IMG/VR virus record: IMGVR_UViG_3300035216_000402
Coordinates: 1-36,822 of that record
Reading direction: 5' to 3' (one strand)
Source: a virus
DNA length: 36,822 nucleotides
Below, piece after piece: positions 7,501-14,319 of this stretch (the first letter of the stretch is position 1; the number at the start of each line of letters is the position of its first letter). The notes below the pieces were generated by a model that made no database searches, was not told the origin of the DNA, and saw only the letters and a program-made list of their open reading frames with translations. Position numbers and translations under genes: made by a program.

Positions 7501-7537
7501 GTATGGTAATTATACCATACATTATTTATATTAACAA
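7501..7537 (-). promoter_or_regulatory. Overlapping early and late promoters with operator-like palindrome
   Basis: Leftward: -35 TTGTTA (7537-7532), 17-bp spacer, -10 TATAAT (7514-7509). A T4-type late box TATAAATA lies inside the spacer (7530-7523). The -10 sits in an inverted repeat with 8-bp arms, gtatggta/taccatac (7501-7520), which could be a repressor site. It drives the DUF4278-like gene. Confidence 0.65.
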
Positions 7538-7554
7538 ACGTCGTGTAACATATG

Positions 7555-7722
7555 TTACCGCTTTCTAAGGTATCCTAGAATCTCCTCCCTAACTTCCATT
7601 AGTTCAGGATAACACTCCTGATTATGAGCATCACCTCTCAATTCATGGTCAGGTTTGATAACACTTTCAATGAAGAGATTGAGTGCTCTCCTACGTTTAG
7701 CATCTTTAGAAATATCATTCAT
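7555..7722 (-). CDS. Small hypothetical protein (55 aa)
   Basis: 55 residues starting MNDISKDAKRRRALNLFIES; basic and helical, ending LGYLRKR. The ATG overlaps the stop of the glutaredoxin-like gene (ATGA), which supports coupling and reality of the frame. No family recognised. A perfect 14-bp palindrome, GTAACATATGTTAC (7545-7558), covers its stop codon. Confidence 0.6.
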   Translation of the reverse strand: MNDISKDAKRRRALNLFIESVIKPDHELRGDAHNQECYPELMEVREEILGYLRKR

Positions 7723-7952
7723 AGAACTTCTTTTGTTTTGAGGTACTGAAGTGTTTCTTTTATACTACCGATATGTTTATATCCAATAGATACCTGAGGG
7801 AACTCTGCCTCTGAACCAAACTCAGCAGAGAACTGTGAAGTAGTAAAGTCTTTATCTAATTCATACTGATGAAATTCTTCACCAAGACTTTGTAAAAGAT
7901 GTGTCATACGCTGACATTCTTGATTTCCATTAGAATAAATTACTGCTCGCAT
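7719..7952 (-). CDS. Glutaredoxin-like protein with degenerate active site
   Basis: 77 residues with a thioredoxin-fold glutaredoxin layout: strand RAVIYS, helix, strand, then ...EFPQVSIGYKHIGSIKETLQYL, matching the TFPRV(I)xxxxxGG(C) region of the paralogue at 10531-10767. The usual CPYC is replaced by GNQEC, so only the second Cys remains; the GG before the last helix is GS. Classic dithiol reduction is therefore unlikely. It may bind another protein or use a monothiol mechanism. It is linked by TAATG to the gene before it and by ATGA to the gene after it. Confidence 0.75.
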   Translation of the reverse strand: MRAVIYSNGNQECQRMTHLLQSLGEEFHQYELDKDFTTSQFSAEFGSEAEFPQVSIGYKHIGSIKETLQYLKTKEVL

Positions 7953-8155
7953 TAATCAGTCTCCCTAGATTTGCGGTTAAATTTGATTACATACTTTTCA
8001 TATTGAGCATTTTCATCACCATAATCGTAGCAATTAGAATGCTCAAGACTACCACCAAGTAATCTCACAACATTATCTAGTTGCCATTCGACAGCAAACT
8101 TTTTAAAATTATCATCAATTCCTTTCGATGATCCTGGTTCATTAAAATTATCCAT
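7952..8155 (-). CDS. Small hypothetical protein (67 aa)
   Basis: 67 residues, helical centre (DNFKKFAVEWQLDNVVRLLGGSLEHSN) and a polar tail (YEKYVIKFNRKSRETD). No signal or membrane segment and no recognised family. It overlaps the 47-aa Cys4 gene before it (ATGGATAA) and the glutaredoxin-like gene after it (TAATG), so it belongs to the same coupled operon. Confidence 0.6.
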   Translation of the reverse strand: MDNFNEPGSSKGIDDNFKKFAVEWQLDNVVRLLGGSLEHSNCYDYGDENAQYEKYVIKFNRKSRETD

Positions 8156-8291
8156 TGTTCTTTTTTATCCAGCAAGGTTTACATAACGAATTTGTCCAAC
8201 TACCATCAGGTGCTTGATGTCCTATCTGAGGTGCTTTGTTCGCTGGGACCATTTTACCACACTCAACGCATTTTGTCTCCCACATTTTCAT
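8148..8291 (-). CDS. Cys4 zinc-ribbon-like microprotein (47 aa)
   Basis: 47 residues: MKMWETKCVECGKMV... and SLCKPCWIKK give two CxxC pairs separated by 26 residues, a typical zinc-ribbon spacing. Such small ribbons can contact RNA polymerase, ribosomes or nucleic acid; which applies here is unknown. The ATG overlaps the stop of the 99-aa gene (ATGA), and its stop overlaps the start of the 67-aa gene, so it fills the gap between them without spare bases. Confidence 0.65.
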   Translation of the reverse strand: MKMWETKCVECGKMVPANKAPQIGHQAPDGSWTNSLCKPCWIKKNNG

Positions 8292-8587
8292 ACTGTTCTG
8301 TTCAATCTAGTTTCTGCTTGGTCTGGGAAGTCTCTAGGTCTACTGTCAGCAGCATTATCAGTTCTAGGAGAACCTTCGTTCTTCTTCATAGTATGTTGAT
8401 AGTTGGGTCTTGGGTATCTAATAATAAATGGGTCGGGCATCCAATAGGTCACCTGCCATTCCTGTTCAGGACACATCTCAAGATGCTTCTCTACAGTGTG
8501 AGAGAAACTACCGAGTTGAATATACCCGTCATGACTGACACATCTGCCATCGCCAGTGTCAACCAAGAACATCATCTTACTACTCAT
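8288..8587 (-). CDS. Hypothetical protein (99 aa)
   Basis: 99 residues. The first two thirds look folded (KMMFLVDTGDGRCVSHDGYIQLGSF, then EWQVTYWMPDPFIIRYPRP); the last third is charged and probably disordered (KNEGSPRTDNAADSRPRD). No family recognised. It starts within the last bases of the gene upstream and its stop overlaps the start of the Cys4 microprotein gene. Confidence 0.55.
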   Translation of the reverse strand: MSSKMMFLVDTGDGRCVSHDGYIQLGSFSHTVEKHLEMCPEQEWQVTYWMPDPFIIRYPRPNYQHTMKKNEGSPRTDNAADSRPRDFPDQAETRLNRTV

Positions 8588-8715
8588 AGCACTTTTTGTT
8601 CTGGGTTGAGGTTTTTTACGAATTGCACAGGATCCTTTTCAGACTTGTGAACCCAATGATAGCGCATACATTCAAAGATAGGATCCCATGTTGGGATACA
8701 AACATAATCAATCAC
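8584..8715 (-). CDS. Small hypothetical protein with probable GTG start
   Basis: 43 residues if it starts at the GTG at 8715 (IDYVCIPTWDPIFECMRYHW...). That GTG overlaps the TGA of the 104-aa gene upstream (GTGATTGA), matching the coupling style of this operon. An in-frame ATG at 8778 exists but would overlap the upstream gene by 71 bases. Two Cys and a His are present. No family recognised. Confidence 0.45.
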   Translation of the reverse strand: MIDYVCIPTWDPIFECMRYHWVHKSEKDPVQFVKNLNPEQKVL

Positions 8716-9022
8716 GTTGTCGCCAATCCTCAGGTTTATCCTGCTGGAACCAGTCTTTAATATCTTCCGCACTATCAAATCCCCTTTTGTGATTGGATGG
8801 GTCGGGGTCTCCTAGTCCCATCCTATTCAGAAAATCATCTGTACTACCTTCCTCAATATTTTGAGCAGCCTGACGGCGTGCTTTTTGCAGCCAATCTCTA
8901 GCAAGCGTATGGGACTTAGCAAGTTTCTGCACCCATACCATATCATCTAATTTAACTTCTTCTCCATTTGCAATTTTTTTACAAATAAATTCCAGTCGTA
9001 GTCTATATTGAGTAGATAGCAT
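8708..9022 (-). CDS. Hypothetical protein (104 aa)
   Basis: 104 residues. Helical N-terminus (YRLRLEFICKKIANGEEVKLDDMVWVQKLAK, then ARDWLQKARRQA) followed by an acidic/polar part (GSTDDFLNRMGLGDPDPSNH) and a closing DIKDWFQQDKPEDWRQRD. It looks like a small soluble helical protein. No family is recognised with certainty. It begins 14 bases after the gene upstream ends. Confidence 0.6.
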   Translation of the reverse strand: MLSTQYRLRLEFICKKIANGEEVKLDDMVWVQKLAKSHTLARDWLQKARRQAAQNIEEGSTDDFLNRMGLGDPDPSNHKRGFDSAEDIKDWFQQDKPEDWRQRD

Positions 9023-9036
9023 CTTAGTTACGTAAA

Positions 9037-9216
9037 TCAGATAGGATCATCTTCAACTTCCTTTACCATTTTACTAATTAAATTTTCAGTTCCATTCATA
9101 GTCTTAACTGCAAAGAGATTAGACTTTTGATATTTCTTTAAATTTTTATATTGCTTTAGAAGTTTATCAATGTCTTCTCTAGGCATCTCAACTTTAACAT
9201 CAAAACCATCACTCAT
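9037..9216 (-). CDS. Small coiled-coil hypothetical protein (59 aa)
   Basis: 59 residues: SDGFDVKVEMPREDIDKLLKQ followed by a Lys-rich helix and ending SKMVKEVEDDPI. Its ATG overlaps the stop of the gene upstream (ATGA). It fills the whole gap between 9022 and 9213, which is why I accept it. No family recognised. Confidence 0.6.
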   Translation of the reverse strand: MSDGFDVKVEMPREDIDKLLKQYKNLKKYQKSNLFAVKTMNGTENLISKMVKEVEDDPI

Positions 9217-9551
9217 TTTTTCTTTCCCTCAGTCTTTGGTTTAATTGCCCAAAGTCTGGGATTCATTTGACCATATCCAAAATCAATCTTCTTGACTGCA
9301 CCAGGACCATACTTATCATAGTACATATCAAAAAGTTGCGATGTTTTCTTACATCTAGTCAAATCAACCATCTCTACACCATCAACAACATACCAAATTA
9401 GTATGGCATCATTGGGAAGAGATTTATTATTTGCGTTTTCTAATGTAGTATTCTCTTGCAGAATCTGACACCCATAATCGGAGGGAGTAATATTGCTTCC
9501 GGTATCCTCTCCGTTAACCATTTCTTTCTCCTGTTCTACTGCTACTGTCAT
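9213..9551 (-). CDS. Conserved hypothetical protein (112 aa)
   Basis: 112 residues from the ATG at 9551 (TVAVEQEKEMV), which overlaps the upstream stop (ATGA); the frame extends to 9566 but that start lies inside the previous gene. The C-terminal half (NDAILIWYVVDGVEMVDLTR...LFDMYYDKYGPGAVKKIDFGYGQMNP) looks conserved and folded, and I have the impression of similar proteins in other cyanomyoviruses. The N-terminal 40 residues are polar. Function unknown. Confidence 0.65.
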   Translation of the reverse strand: MTVAVEQEKEMVNGEDTGSNITPSDYGCQILQENTTLENANNKSLPNDAILIWYVVDGVEMVDLTRCKKTSQLFDMYYDKYGPGAVKKIDFGYGQMNPRLWAIKPKTEGKKK

Positions 9552-10108
9552 CCACGACCTCCCCATTGGATATCTGGATAGGCTGTCTCAACAACATCTT
9601 TAGTTATCTTATATTTAGATTGCAAATCTTTATCTTTGACTAAACAAATAACCTGAGATTCCTTTGGGTGAAGTCCCCTCAGTAAGTTGATAAACATCAT
9701 TTCTCTACGAGTCTTGTTTAAAGAATCGTTACCACCTTTTATATAATGGTAAAGATTTTGCCACTCTCTGCGAAGAGAAGTTTTACCTCTACCATCTAGA
9801 TCTTGACCAGTGGCAGACTCACCACCTTTCATTTCCTTTTCCAAATTGTCCGACAAGGTTCCACTATAAACAGATTGATCACTAATGTCTCCATATGGAA
9901 CTTCTCCTTTAGGAACCATTGATACAATAGTCTCATCAAAGTTCCAGATGAAGATCGCCTTAAGAGCATTATGTTCATACTCTTGCAGAACTTCTACCTT
10001 TTTTGCTTTAGATCTTTGCTTACTTACAAGTTCCAGAACTTCAAATATAAACGGGTTTTGTGGAAGAACTTCTTTCTTAGTCGTCTTCGTTGTCTTCGTC
10101 GGGCTCAT
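9548..10108 (-). CDS. DUF6433-like conserved phage protein
   Basis: 186 residues from ATG 10108 (MSPTKTTK); a start at 10120 is also possible. After a Thr/Lys-rich N-terminus the body shows NPFIFEVLELVSKQRSKAKKVEVL, LKAIFIWNFDETIVSMVP, REWQNLYHYIKGGNDSLNKTRREMMFINLLRGLHP and VICLVKDKDLQSKYKIT. This resembles a conserved family of T4-like marine phages that I recall as DUF6433; the name is from memory and should be checked. Role unknown. Its first codons overlap the end of the 73-aa membrane protein gene in another frame. Confidence 0.65.
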   Translation of the reverse strand: MSPTKTTKTTKKEVLPQNPFIFEVLELVSKQRSKAKKVEVLQEYEHNALKAIFIWNFDETIVSMVPKGEVPYGDISDQSVYSGTLSDNLEKEMKGGESATGQDLDGRGKTSLRREWQNLYHYIKGGNDSLNKTRREMMFINLLRGLHPKESQVICLVKDKDLQSKYKITKDVVETAYPDIQWGGRG

Positions 10109-10298
10109 AATCGTTTTCAAATCGTACTGCTAAAATTTCATCGGGTAAAATATTACCATTTTCATCAAACATTTCAGGATGCATATAAACAGGTTGAGTT
10201 TGATAAAAATGATCCTTTGCTAACCATCCTACTACACCTCCAACAAAAAAGAACATTATTGAAATGAGTGTACTGATGGTGAGAGTTACTGCTAACAT
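10077..10298 (-). CDS. Small membrane protein with acidic tail
   Basis: 73 residues from ATG 10298, which has AGGAGA about 6 bases upstream (the frame extends to 10385 without such a site). One N-terminal membrane segment (LAVTLTISTLISIMFFFVGGVVGWLA) and a very acidic C-terminus (YEPDEDNEDD). The DNA for that acidic tail also encodes the TKTTKTTKK start of the next gene in a shifted frame. Probably an inner-membrane protein; function unknown. Confidence 0.65.
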   Translation of the reverse strand: MLAVTLTISTLISIMFFFVGGVVGWLAKDHFYQTQPVYMHPEMFDENGNILPDEILAVRFENDYEPDEDNEDD

Positions 10299-10308
10299 TT
10301 CGATTCTC

Positions 10309-10512
10309 CTACTTTTTTCTAATGTCCAAGTAAAAGTTAAAGTGTAAAACAATTTCTCTTCGGAGGAAGGAAACCATTTTCCCAAACTTAACTTGAAAAG
10401 TCTTTGGTGGTTCTTGCTTCCTCCTATTTCTTAGTAGTAATTCTACTCCCCGATTTATATGGGGTTCATCATTATTTAGTTTGTCGTTTTCATCGTCGTG
10501 GGTTTCTACCAT
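10309..10512 (-). CDS. Conserved basic hypothetical protein
   Basis: 67 residues: a polar acidic start (ETHDDENDKLNNDEP), then a basic, aromatic body (NRGVELLLRNRRKQEPPKTFQVKFGKMVSFLRREIVLHF). The Lys/Arg-rich body could bind nucleic acid. I have the impression that similar short proteins are common in cyanomyoviruses but know no function. It lies downstream of the canonical glutaredoxin gene with an 18-base gap. Confidence 0.6.
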   Translation of the reverse strand: MVETHDDENDKLNNDEPHINRGVELLLRNRRKQEPPKTFQVKFGKMVSFLRREIVLHFNFYLDIRKK

Positions 10513-10530
10513 AACTATACTTCCAAGAAC

Positions 10531-10767
10531 CTAGACTAGTTTCTGTTCTCTTAGATGCTTGACTGTTTCAGTACATCCACCAAGAACTTCTTCTCCAAGA
10601 ATTACTCTAGGAAAAGTTGAACCTTGACCAAACTTTTCATAAAACTCTTCTCTCGAAAAGTCTTGTCTAAGTTTGTAGACCTCATAATCCAACTTTGCTA
10701 ACTGTAGCACCTGCTCAACCTTAACGCAATAAGGACAACCGTCCCGTGAATAAATTTTGTAAGTCAT
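10531..10767 (-). CDS. Glutaredoxin
   Basis: 78 residues with a full glutaredoxin pattern: strand KIYSRDGCPYC (active-site C11-P-Y-C14), the cis-Pro region TFPRVILG, and GGCTET before the last helix. It reduces disulfides with glutathione and in phages typically supports ribonucleotide reductase; no reductase genes are present in this window. A second, degenerate copy lies at 7719-7952. It starts just after the terminator at 10788-10811; an AT-rich TTTAAATA between them may be part of its promoter. Confidence 0.9.
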   Translation of the reverse strand: MTYKIYSRDGCPYCVKVEQVLQLAKLDYEVYKLRQDFSREEFYEKFGQGSTFPRVILGEEVLGGCTETVKHLREQKLV

Positions 10768-10787
10768 AATAGTTGTTATTTAAAGAT

Positions 10788-10811
10788 AAAAAAAGAGACC
10801 CTAAGGTCTCT
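10788..10811 (-). terminator. Intrinsic terminator
   Basis: Arms agagacc (10794-10800) and ggtctct (10805-10811), 4-base loop, followed leftward by seven T (10794-10788). It ends the psbA-psbD-doxX-side transcript after the gene at 10820-11044. Confidence 0.9.
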
Positions 10812-10819
10812 GTATTATA

Positions 10820-11044
10820 TCAACTTTTTTCTTGTTTGTAAAGGTCTTCTAGACGTTCTCTACTAAGATCAACATACATTAACTCCTCACCTGCCTGTGG
10901 TGCTTCAGGATGACGGGGTTTAGGTTTAGGTTTATTCATCTCTATGTTAATAGATTGAATGTTAGCCCACATCATAGCGAAGGCACCACCAGCAATAAGA
11001 GCGAAGCATATAAAGTATAGTGTGACTTCAAAACTATTCATCAT
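10820..11044 (-). CDS. Small membrane protein
   Basis: 74 residues from ATG 11044 (MMNSFEV), whose ATG overlaps the upstream stop (ATGA). One membrane helix (VTLYFICFALIAGGAFAMMW) at the N-terminus, then a Lys/Pro linker (NKPKPKPRHPEAPQ) and a charged helix (LSRERLEDLYKQ) on the cytoplasmic side. No family recognised. It is the last gene of the operon that begins with psbA/psbD, just before a strong terminator. Confidence 0.6.
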   Translation of the reverse strand: MMNSFEVTLYFICFALIAGGAFAMMWANIQSINIEMNKPKPKPRHPEAPQAGEELMYVDLSRERLEDLYKQEKS

Positions 11045-11286
11045 GCATCCTGTAAAGATTGAACTGTGTTGTGAAGTTCTCCAATGTCTCGGAGACCTTC
11101 TACACTGAACCAAGGGGAGTTAGCCCAACTAAATCCTTCACCCATGGTGCTATCGGGTGCTGTGATATACCAATGACATGCTGTGTCTGGCACATCTACA
11201 GCACACTTAGACCAGTCGTCACTCCACTGTGGGACTTGTACCCACATTAGAGCAGCAAACATAATACCGAATAGTGCTTTAATCAT
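11041..11286 (-). CDS. Exported or membrane-anchored hypothetical protein
   Basis: 81 residues with an N-terminal hydrophobic signal ([18 protein letters not shown]). The rest is Trp-rich (WSDDWSKCAVDVPDTACHWYI, FSWANSPWF) with two Cys about 12 apart that may form a disulfide, consistent with a periplasmic or lumenal location. No family recognised. It starts within the end of the doxX-like gene, so it is coupled to it and belongs to the psbD transcript. Confidence 0.55.
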   Translation of the reverse strand: MIKALFGIMFAALMWVQVPQWSDDWSKCAVDVPDTACHWYITAPDSTMGEGFSWANSPWFSVEGLRDIGELHNTVQSLQDA

Positions 11287-11677
11287 TTGTGAGTCTCCGT
11301 TTTATGAGATGGTCTATTGAAAAATTACCAGCACCAGCAAGAACGATACATGCTGCCCCACCCCAGTAAAGAACTAAAAGTTCTAACAGGTAGATATTAA
11401 ATCCACCGGTAGATACAGCGTGATAGATTGCAAAGGACATAGTACCTAGGATTGCCAAGGCACCCAGTAGAGTGCCAAGTCCAAAGATAATCATCCAACT
11501 TCCTACAATCTCAGAAAATGCTGCGATGTAGGAGAAGAAGATTGGGAATGGAAGATGTAATGGTCTTACAAATGCATCCGCAAAGTTTTCAATGTTCTCT
11601 AGTTTCTCGTATCCATGATGGATAAGCATGATGCCTACCGATAAACGAAGTAATAAGAGTCCTAGAGATTTAATCAC
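11279..11677 (-). CDS. DoxX-family membrane protein
   Basis: 132 residues, four membrane helices. The N-terminus ([20 protein letters not shown]) and the pattern [31 protein letters not shown] are typical of DoxX/DoxD-like proteins. These are membrane proteins linked to redox and oxidative stress in bacteria, with no settled activity. The GTG start overlaps the psbD stop (GTGA), which couples it to D2 synthesis and suggests a role near photosystem II or thylakoid redox balance (inference). Confidence 0.8.
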   Translation of the reverse strand: MIKSLGLLLLRLSVGIMLIHHGYEKLENIENFADAFVRPLHLPFPIFFSYIAAFSEIVGSWMIIFGLGTLLGALAILGTMSFAIYHAVSTGGFNIYLLELLVLYWGGAACIVLAGAGNFSIDHLIKRRLTND

Positions 11678-12729
11678 AGTGCGTTACCCCTAGGTAATAC
11701 TTCCTCTGGAAATACAAACGACTCATGTGGTTGGTCAACAGGTGCTAACCATGCTCTCAAGCCTTCGTTAAGAAGTATGTTCTTTGTATAGAACGTCTCA
11801 AACTCAGGATCTTCTGCTGCACGAATCTCTTGACTTACGAAATCGTAAGCACGAAGGTTGAGAGCAAGACCAATAATGCCAATGGAGGATGTCCATAGAC
11901 CCATAACAGGCACAAAGAGCATGAAAAAATGAAGCCACCGCTTGTTAGAAAATGCAATACCGAAGATCTGCGACCAGAAACGGTTTGCAGTGACCATAGA
12001 GTAAGTTTCCTCCTCTTGTGTTGAATCAAATGCCTTAAAGGTGTTAGCTTGATCACCATCCTCATACAGAGTGTTCTCTACTGTAACACCATGAATCGCA
12101 GAAAGCAATGCTCCACCTAGAATACCTGCCACTCCCATCATATGGAATGGGTTGAGCGTCCAGTTATGGAAGCCTTGTAGGAAGAGTAGGAATCTAAATA
12201 TCGCTGCAACACCAAACGAGGGCGCAAAGAACCAACTGGATTGTCCGAGAGGATAGATGAGAAACACACTGACAAAAACAGCGATAGGCCCAGAGAACGC
12301 AATAGCATTATACGGACGGATTCCAATTAACCTAGCCAACTCGAATTGACGAAGCATGAAACCAATGAGGGCAAATGCTCCGTGGAGCGCCACAAAATTC
12401 CAGAGTCCCCCAAGTTGGATCCAGCGGACGAAATCCCCTTGAGCCTCAGGACCCCAGAGAAGAAGAAGAGAATGACCCATAGCGTCAGCTGGAGTGCTAA
12501 CTGCTGCTGTAAGAAAATTTGCACCCTCAAGATAGGAACTAGCGAGACCGTGGGTATACCAGCTCGTTGCGAAAGTCGTACCAGTAAGCCAGCCGCCAAT
12601 AGCAAGATAAGCAGTGGGAAGAAGAAGAAGTCCAGACCAGCCAATAAAAACGAAACGATCCCGTTTAAGCCAGTCGTCGAGTACGTCAAACCATCCCCTC
12701 CTTTGTTGTTGTAGTGTTGATGCTACCAT
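11674..12729 (-). CDS. psbD: Photosystem II D2 protein
   Basis: 351 residues, full length, the same as cyanobacterial D2. Landmarks: [22 protein letters not shown] at the N-terminus, [42 protein letters not shown] (His ligands in helix D), the [25 protein letters not shown] loop, and [10 protein letters not shown] at the end. D2 and D1 form the photosystem II reaction centre in the thylakoid membrane. Phage copies help keep photosystem II working during infection. The 86-aa gene's stop touches its ATG and doxX overlaps its stop, so the whole set is one operon below psbA. Confidence 0.98.
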   Translation of the reverse strand: MVASTLQQQRRGWFDVLDDWLKRDRFVFIGWSGLLLLPTAYLAIGGWLTGTTFATSWYTHGLASSYLEGANFLTAAVSTPADAMGHSLLLLWGPEAQGDFVRWIQLGGLWNFVALHGAFALIGFMLRQFELARLIGIRPYNAIAFSGPIAVFVSVFLIYPLGQSSWFFAPSFGVAAIFRFLLFLQGFHNWTLNPFHMMGVAGILGGALLSAIHGVTVENTLYEDGDQANTFKAFDSTQEEETYSMVTANRFWSQIFGIAFSNKRWLHFFMLFVPVMGLWTSSIGIIGLALNLRAYDFVSQEIRAAEDPEFETFYTKNILLNEGLRAWLAPVDQPHESFVFPEEVLPRGNAL

Positions 12730-12989
12730 TATTTAAAACCTCCTTTTGATTTTTTGTTAATTTGTTTTTTATCCAGGACATTTACTTTACAATTTCCCCA
12801 ATTACGAACACACTCAAACCAGTATGCTCTCATCTGTTCGTAGTCATCAAAGATAACTGATTGGCCATTGAATTGTAACTCGTATTGATGTCTATCGTAG
12901 GGTTCATCGGAGGTTTGTGCAAACCACTCTGGTAGTTGTAGCGGACCTTCAGACAATACCCTCTCTTCTGGATCAAGTTTACCAATCAT
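12729..12989 (-). CDS. Hypothetical protein upstream of psbD
   Basis: 86 residues, soluble: [22 protein letters not shown], then [28 protein letters not shown] and a Lys-rich tail (NKKSKGGFK). The final TAA shares a base with the psbD ATG (TAATG), so it is translationally coupled to D2. No family recognised; an assembly or regulatory partner of D2 is possible but unsupported. It is separated from psbA by a terminator and preceded by a 16-bp perfect palindrome. Confidence 0.6.
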   Translation of the reverse strand: MIGKLDPEERVLSEGPLQLPEWFAQTSDEPYDRHQYELQFNGQSVIFDDYEQMRAYWFECVRNWGNCKVNVLDKKQINKKSKGGFK

Positions 12990-12994
12990 GAGAA

Positions 12995-13010
12995 TAAGTA
13001 ATATTACTTA
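12995..13010. promoter_or_regulatory. 16-bp perfect palindrome upstream of the psbD operon
   Basis: TAAGTAATATTACTTA reads the same on both strands and ends 5 bases before the 86-aa gene's ATG. It could be an operator for the psbD transcript or cover the start site; a TAATAT in its centre could serve as -10 but no good -35 is seen 17 bases upstream. Confidence 0.4.
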
Positions 13011-13021
13011 ACATTTGAGAA

Positions 13022-13050
13022 TAAAAAGAAAGGGGACCGAAGTCCCCTTT
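13022..13050 (-). terminator. psbA terminator with UUCG tetraloop
   Basis: Arms aaaggggac (13029-13037) and gtccccttt (13042-13050) around a loop that reads UUCG closed by C-G in the RNA, an exceptionally stable tetraloop. Leftward it runs into CTTTTTAT. It lies 27 bases past the psbA stop and separates psbA from psbD. Confidence 0.9.
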
Positions 13051-13076
13051 GCTTCCTATGAATTATAACAGATTAA

Positions 13077-14156
13077 TCAACCAACTGCGGGTGCGGTGAG
13101 TGCTACAGGTGTAGACTCAGCAGCAGCAAGGTCGAGTGGGAAGTTGTGTGCGTTACGCTCATGCATAACTTCCATACCCAAACCAGCGCGGTTCAGAACA
13201 TCTGCCCAGGTGTTCAACACACGACCCTGACCATCAAGGATGGACTGGTTGAAGTTGAAACCGTTCAGGTTGAACGCCATCGTGGACACGCCAAGTGCGG
13301 TGAACCAGATGCCAACAACAGGCCATGCAGCAAGGAAGAAGTGCAATGAACGTGAGTTGTTGAATGATGCGTATTGGAAGATCAAACGACCGAAGTAGCC
13401 ATGTGCTGCAACGATGTTATAGGTCTCTTCTTCTTGACCGAACTTGTAACCATAGTTCTGTGACTCTGTTTCAGTCGTCTCACGGACGAGTGAAGATGTA
13501 ACCAAAGAACCGTGCATTGCACTGAACAATGAACCACCAAAGACACCTGCTACGCCGAGCATGTGGAAGGGGTGCATAAGAATGTTGTGCTCTGCTTGGA
13601 AGACAAGCATGTAGTTGAATGTACCACTGATACCCAAGGGCATCGCATCAGAGAAAGAACCTTGACCGAAGGGATAGACCAGGAATACTGCACTCGCAGC
13701 AGCAACTGGAGCAGAATATGCTACACAGATCCATGGACGCATACCTAAGCGGTAAGAAAGTTCCCACTCACGTCCCATATATGCATAGATGCCGATAAGG
13801 AAGTGGAAGACTACTAGTTGGAAAGGACCACCATTGTAAAGCCATTCATCCAAAGATGCTGCTTCCCAGATGGGGTAGAAGTGAAGACCGATTGCGTTTG
13901 AAGAAGGAACAACTGCACCAGAGATGATGTTGTTACCATACATTAGTGAACCAGCAACTGGTTCGCGGATGCCGTCGATGTCCACAGGGGGAGCAGCGAC
14001 GAATGCTACGACGAAACAGATGGTTGCTGCCAACAGAGTTGGAATCATCAGTACGCCGAACCAACCAACATACAAACGGTTGTTGGTGGAAGTTACCCAA
14101 TCGCAGAAATCATTCCACGAAGAGGTAGATTGTTGTTGTCTTGAAAGTGTTGCCAT
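13077..14156 (-). CDS. psbA: Photosystem II D1 protein
   Basis: 359 residues, full-length cyanobacterial-type D1. The C-terminus is NFPLDLA followed by a 15-residue extension, so cleavage would leave 344 residues as in host D1. Helix and ligand regions are intact: [10 protein letters not shown] is replaced by the D1 form [24 protein letters not shown], and [15 protein letters not shown] is present. D1 is the photodamage-prone reaction-centre subunit, and phage psbA replaces it during infection. No intron or frameshift is present. Its own strong promoter and structured leader lie upstream, and a UUCG-loop terminator separates it from psbD. Confidence 0.99.
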   Translation of the reverse strand: MATLSRQQQSTSSWNDFCDWVTSTNNRLYVGWFGVLMIPTLLAATICFVVAFVAAPPVDIDGIREPVAGSLMYGNNIISGAVVPSSNAIGLHFYPIWEAASLDEWLYNGGPFQLVVFHFLIGIYAYMGREWELSYRLGMRPWICVAYSAPVAAASAVFLVYPFGQGSFSDAMPLGISGTFNYMLVFQAEHNILMHPFHMLGVAGVFGGSLFSAMHGSLVTSSLVRETTETESQNYGYKFGQEEETYNIVAAHGYFGRLIFQYASFNNSRSLHFFLAAWPVVGIWFTALGVSTMAFNLNGFNFNQSILDGQGRVLNTWADVLNRAGLGMEVMHERNAHNFPLDLAAAESTPVALTAPAVG

Positions 14157-14284
14157 TGTTTTGAAAAGGGTTAGATATGAGTGCGGGGAACACTAGTAAA
14201 ATATTCCTGTCTCACCCTCAGAGGCAGGTATTAAAGACGTTTTTATACACCCTAGAGGTCTTGGTTTGAGGGGTGTGAAGACTT

Positions 14285-14310
14285 GTTAAGGAATGTGTTG
14301 GTTCCTTAAC
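14285..14310 (-). promoter_or_regulatory. Stem-loop at the 5' end of the psbA leader
   Basis: Arms gttaaggaa (14285-14293) and ttccttaac (14302-14310), 9 bp with an 8-base loop. It would begin about 8 nt after the predicted transcript start, as expected for a 5'-protecting stem. A second imperfect stem (CCTG-x-CTC / GAG-x-CAGG) lies nearer the ATG. Confidence 0.55.
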
Positions 14311-14319
14311 CTGCTGACT

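Noticed and set aside
7545-7558. 14-bp perfect palindrome GTAACATATGTTAC as an operator
   Set aside because: It sits on the stop codon of a gene with the promoter on its far side; no clear link to a start site, so noted only in the gene entry.
8192-8650. 152-codon plus-strand open frame
   Set aside because: It lies opposite several tightly coupled minus-strand genes and has no plausible protein pattern or ribosome site; an antisense shadow.
12346-12714. 122-codon plus-strand frame opposite psbD
   Set aside because: It mirrors the conserved psbD coding sequence; codon constraints of psbD explain the open frame.
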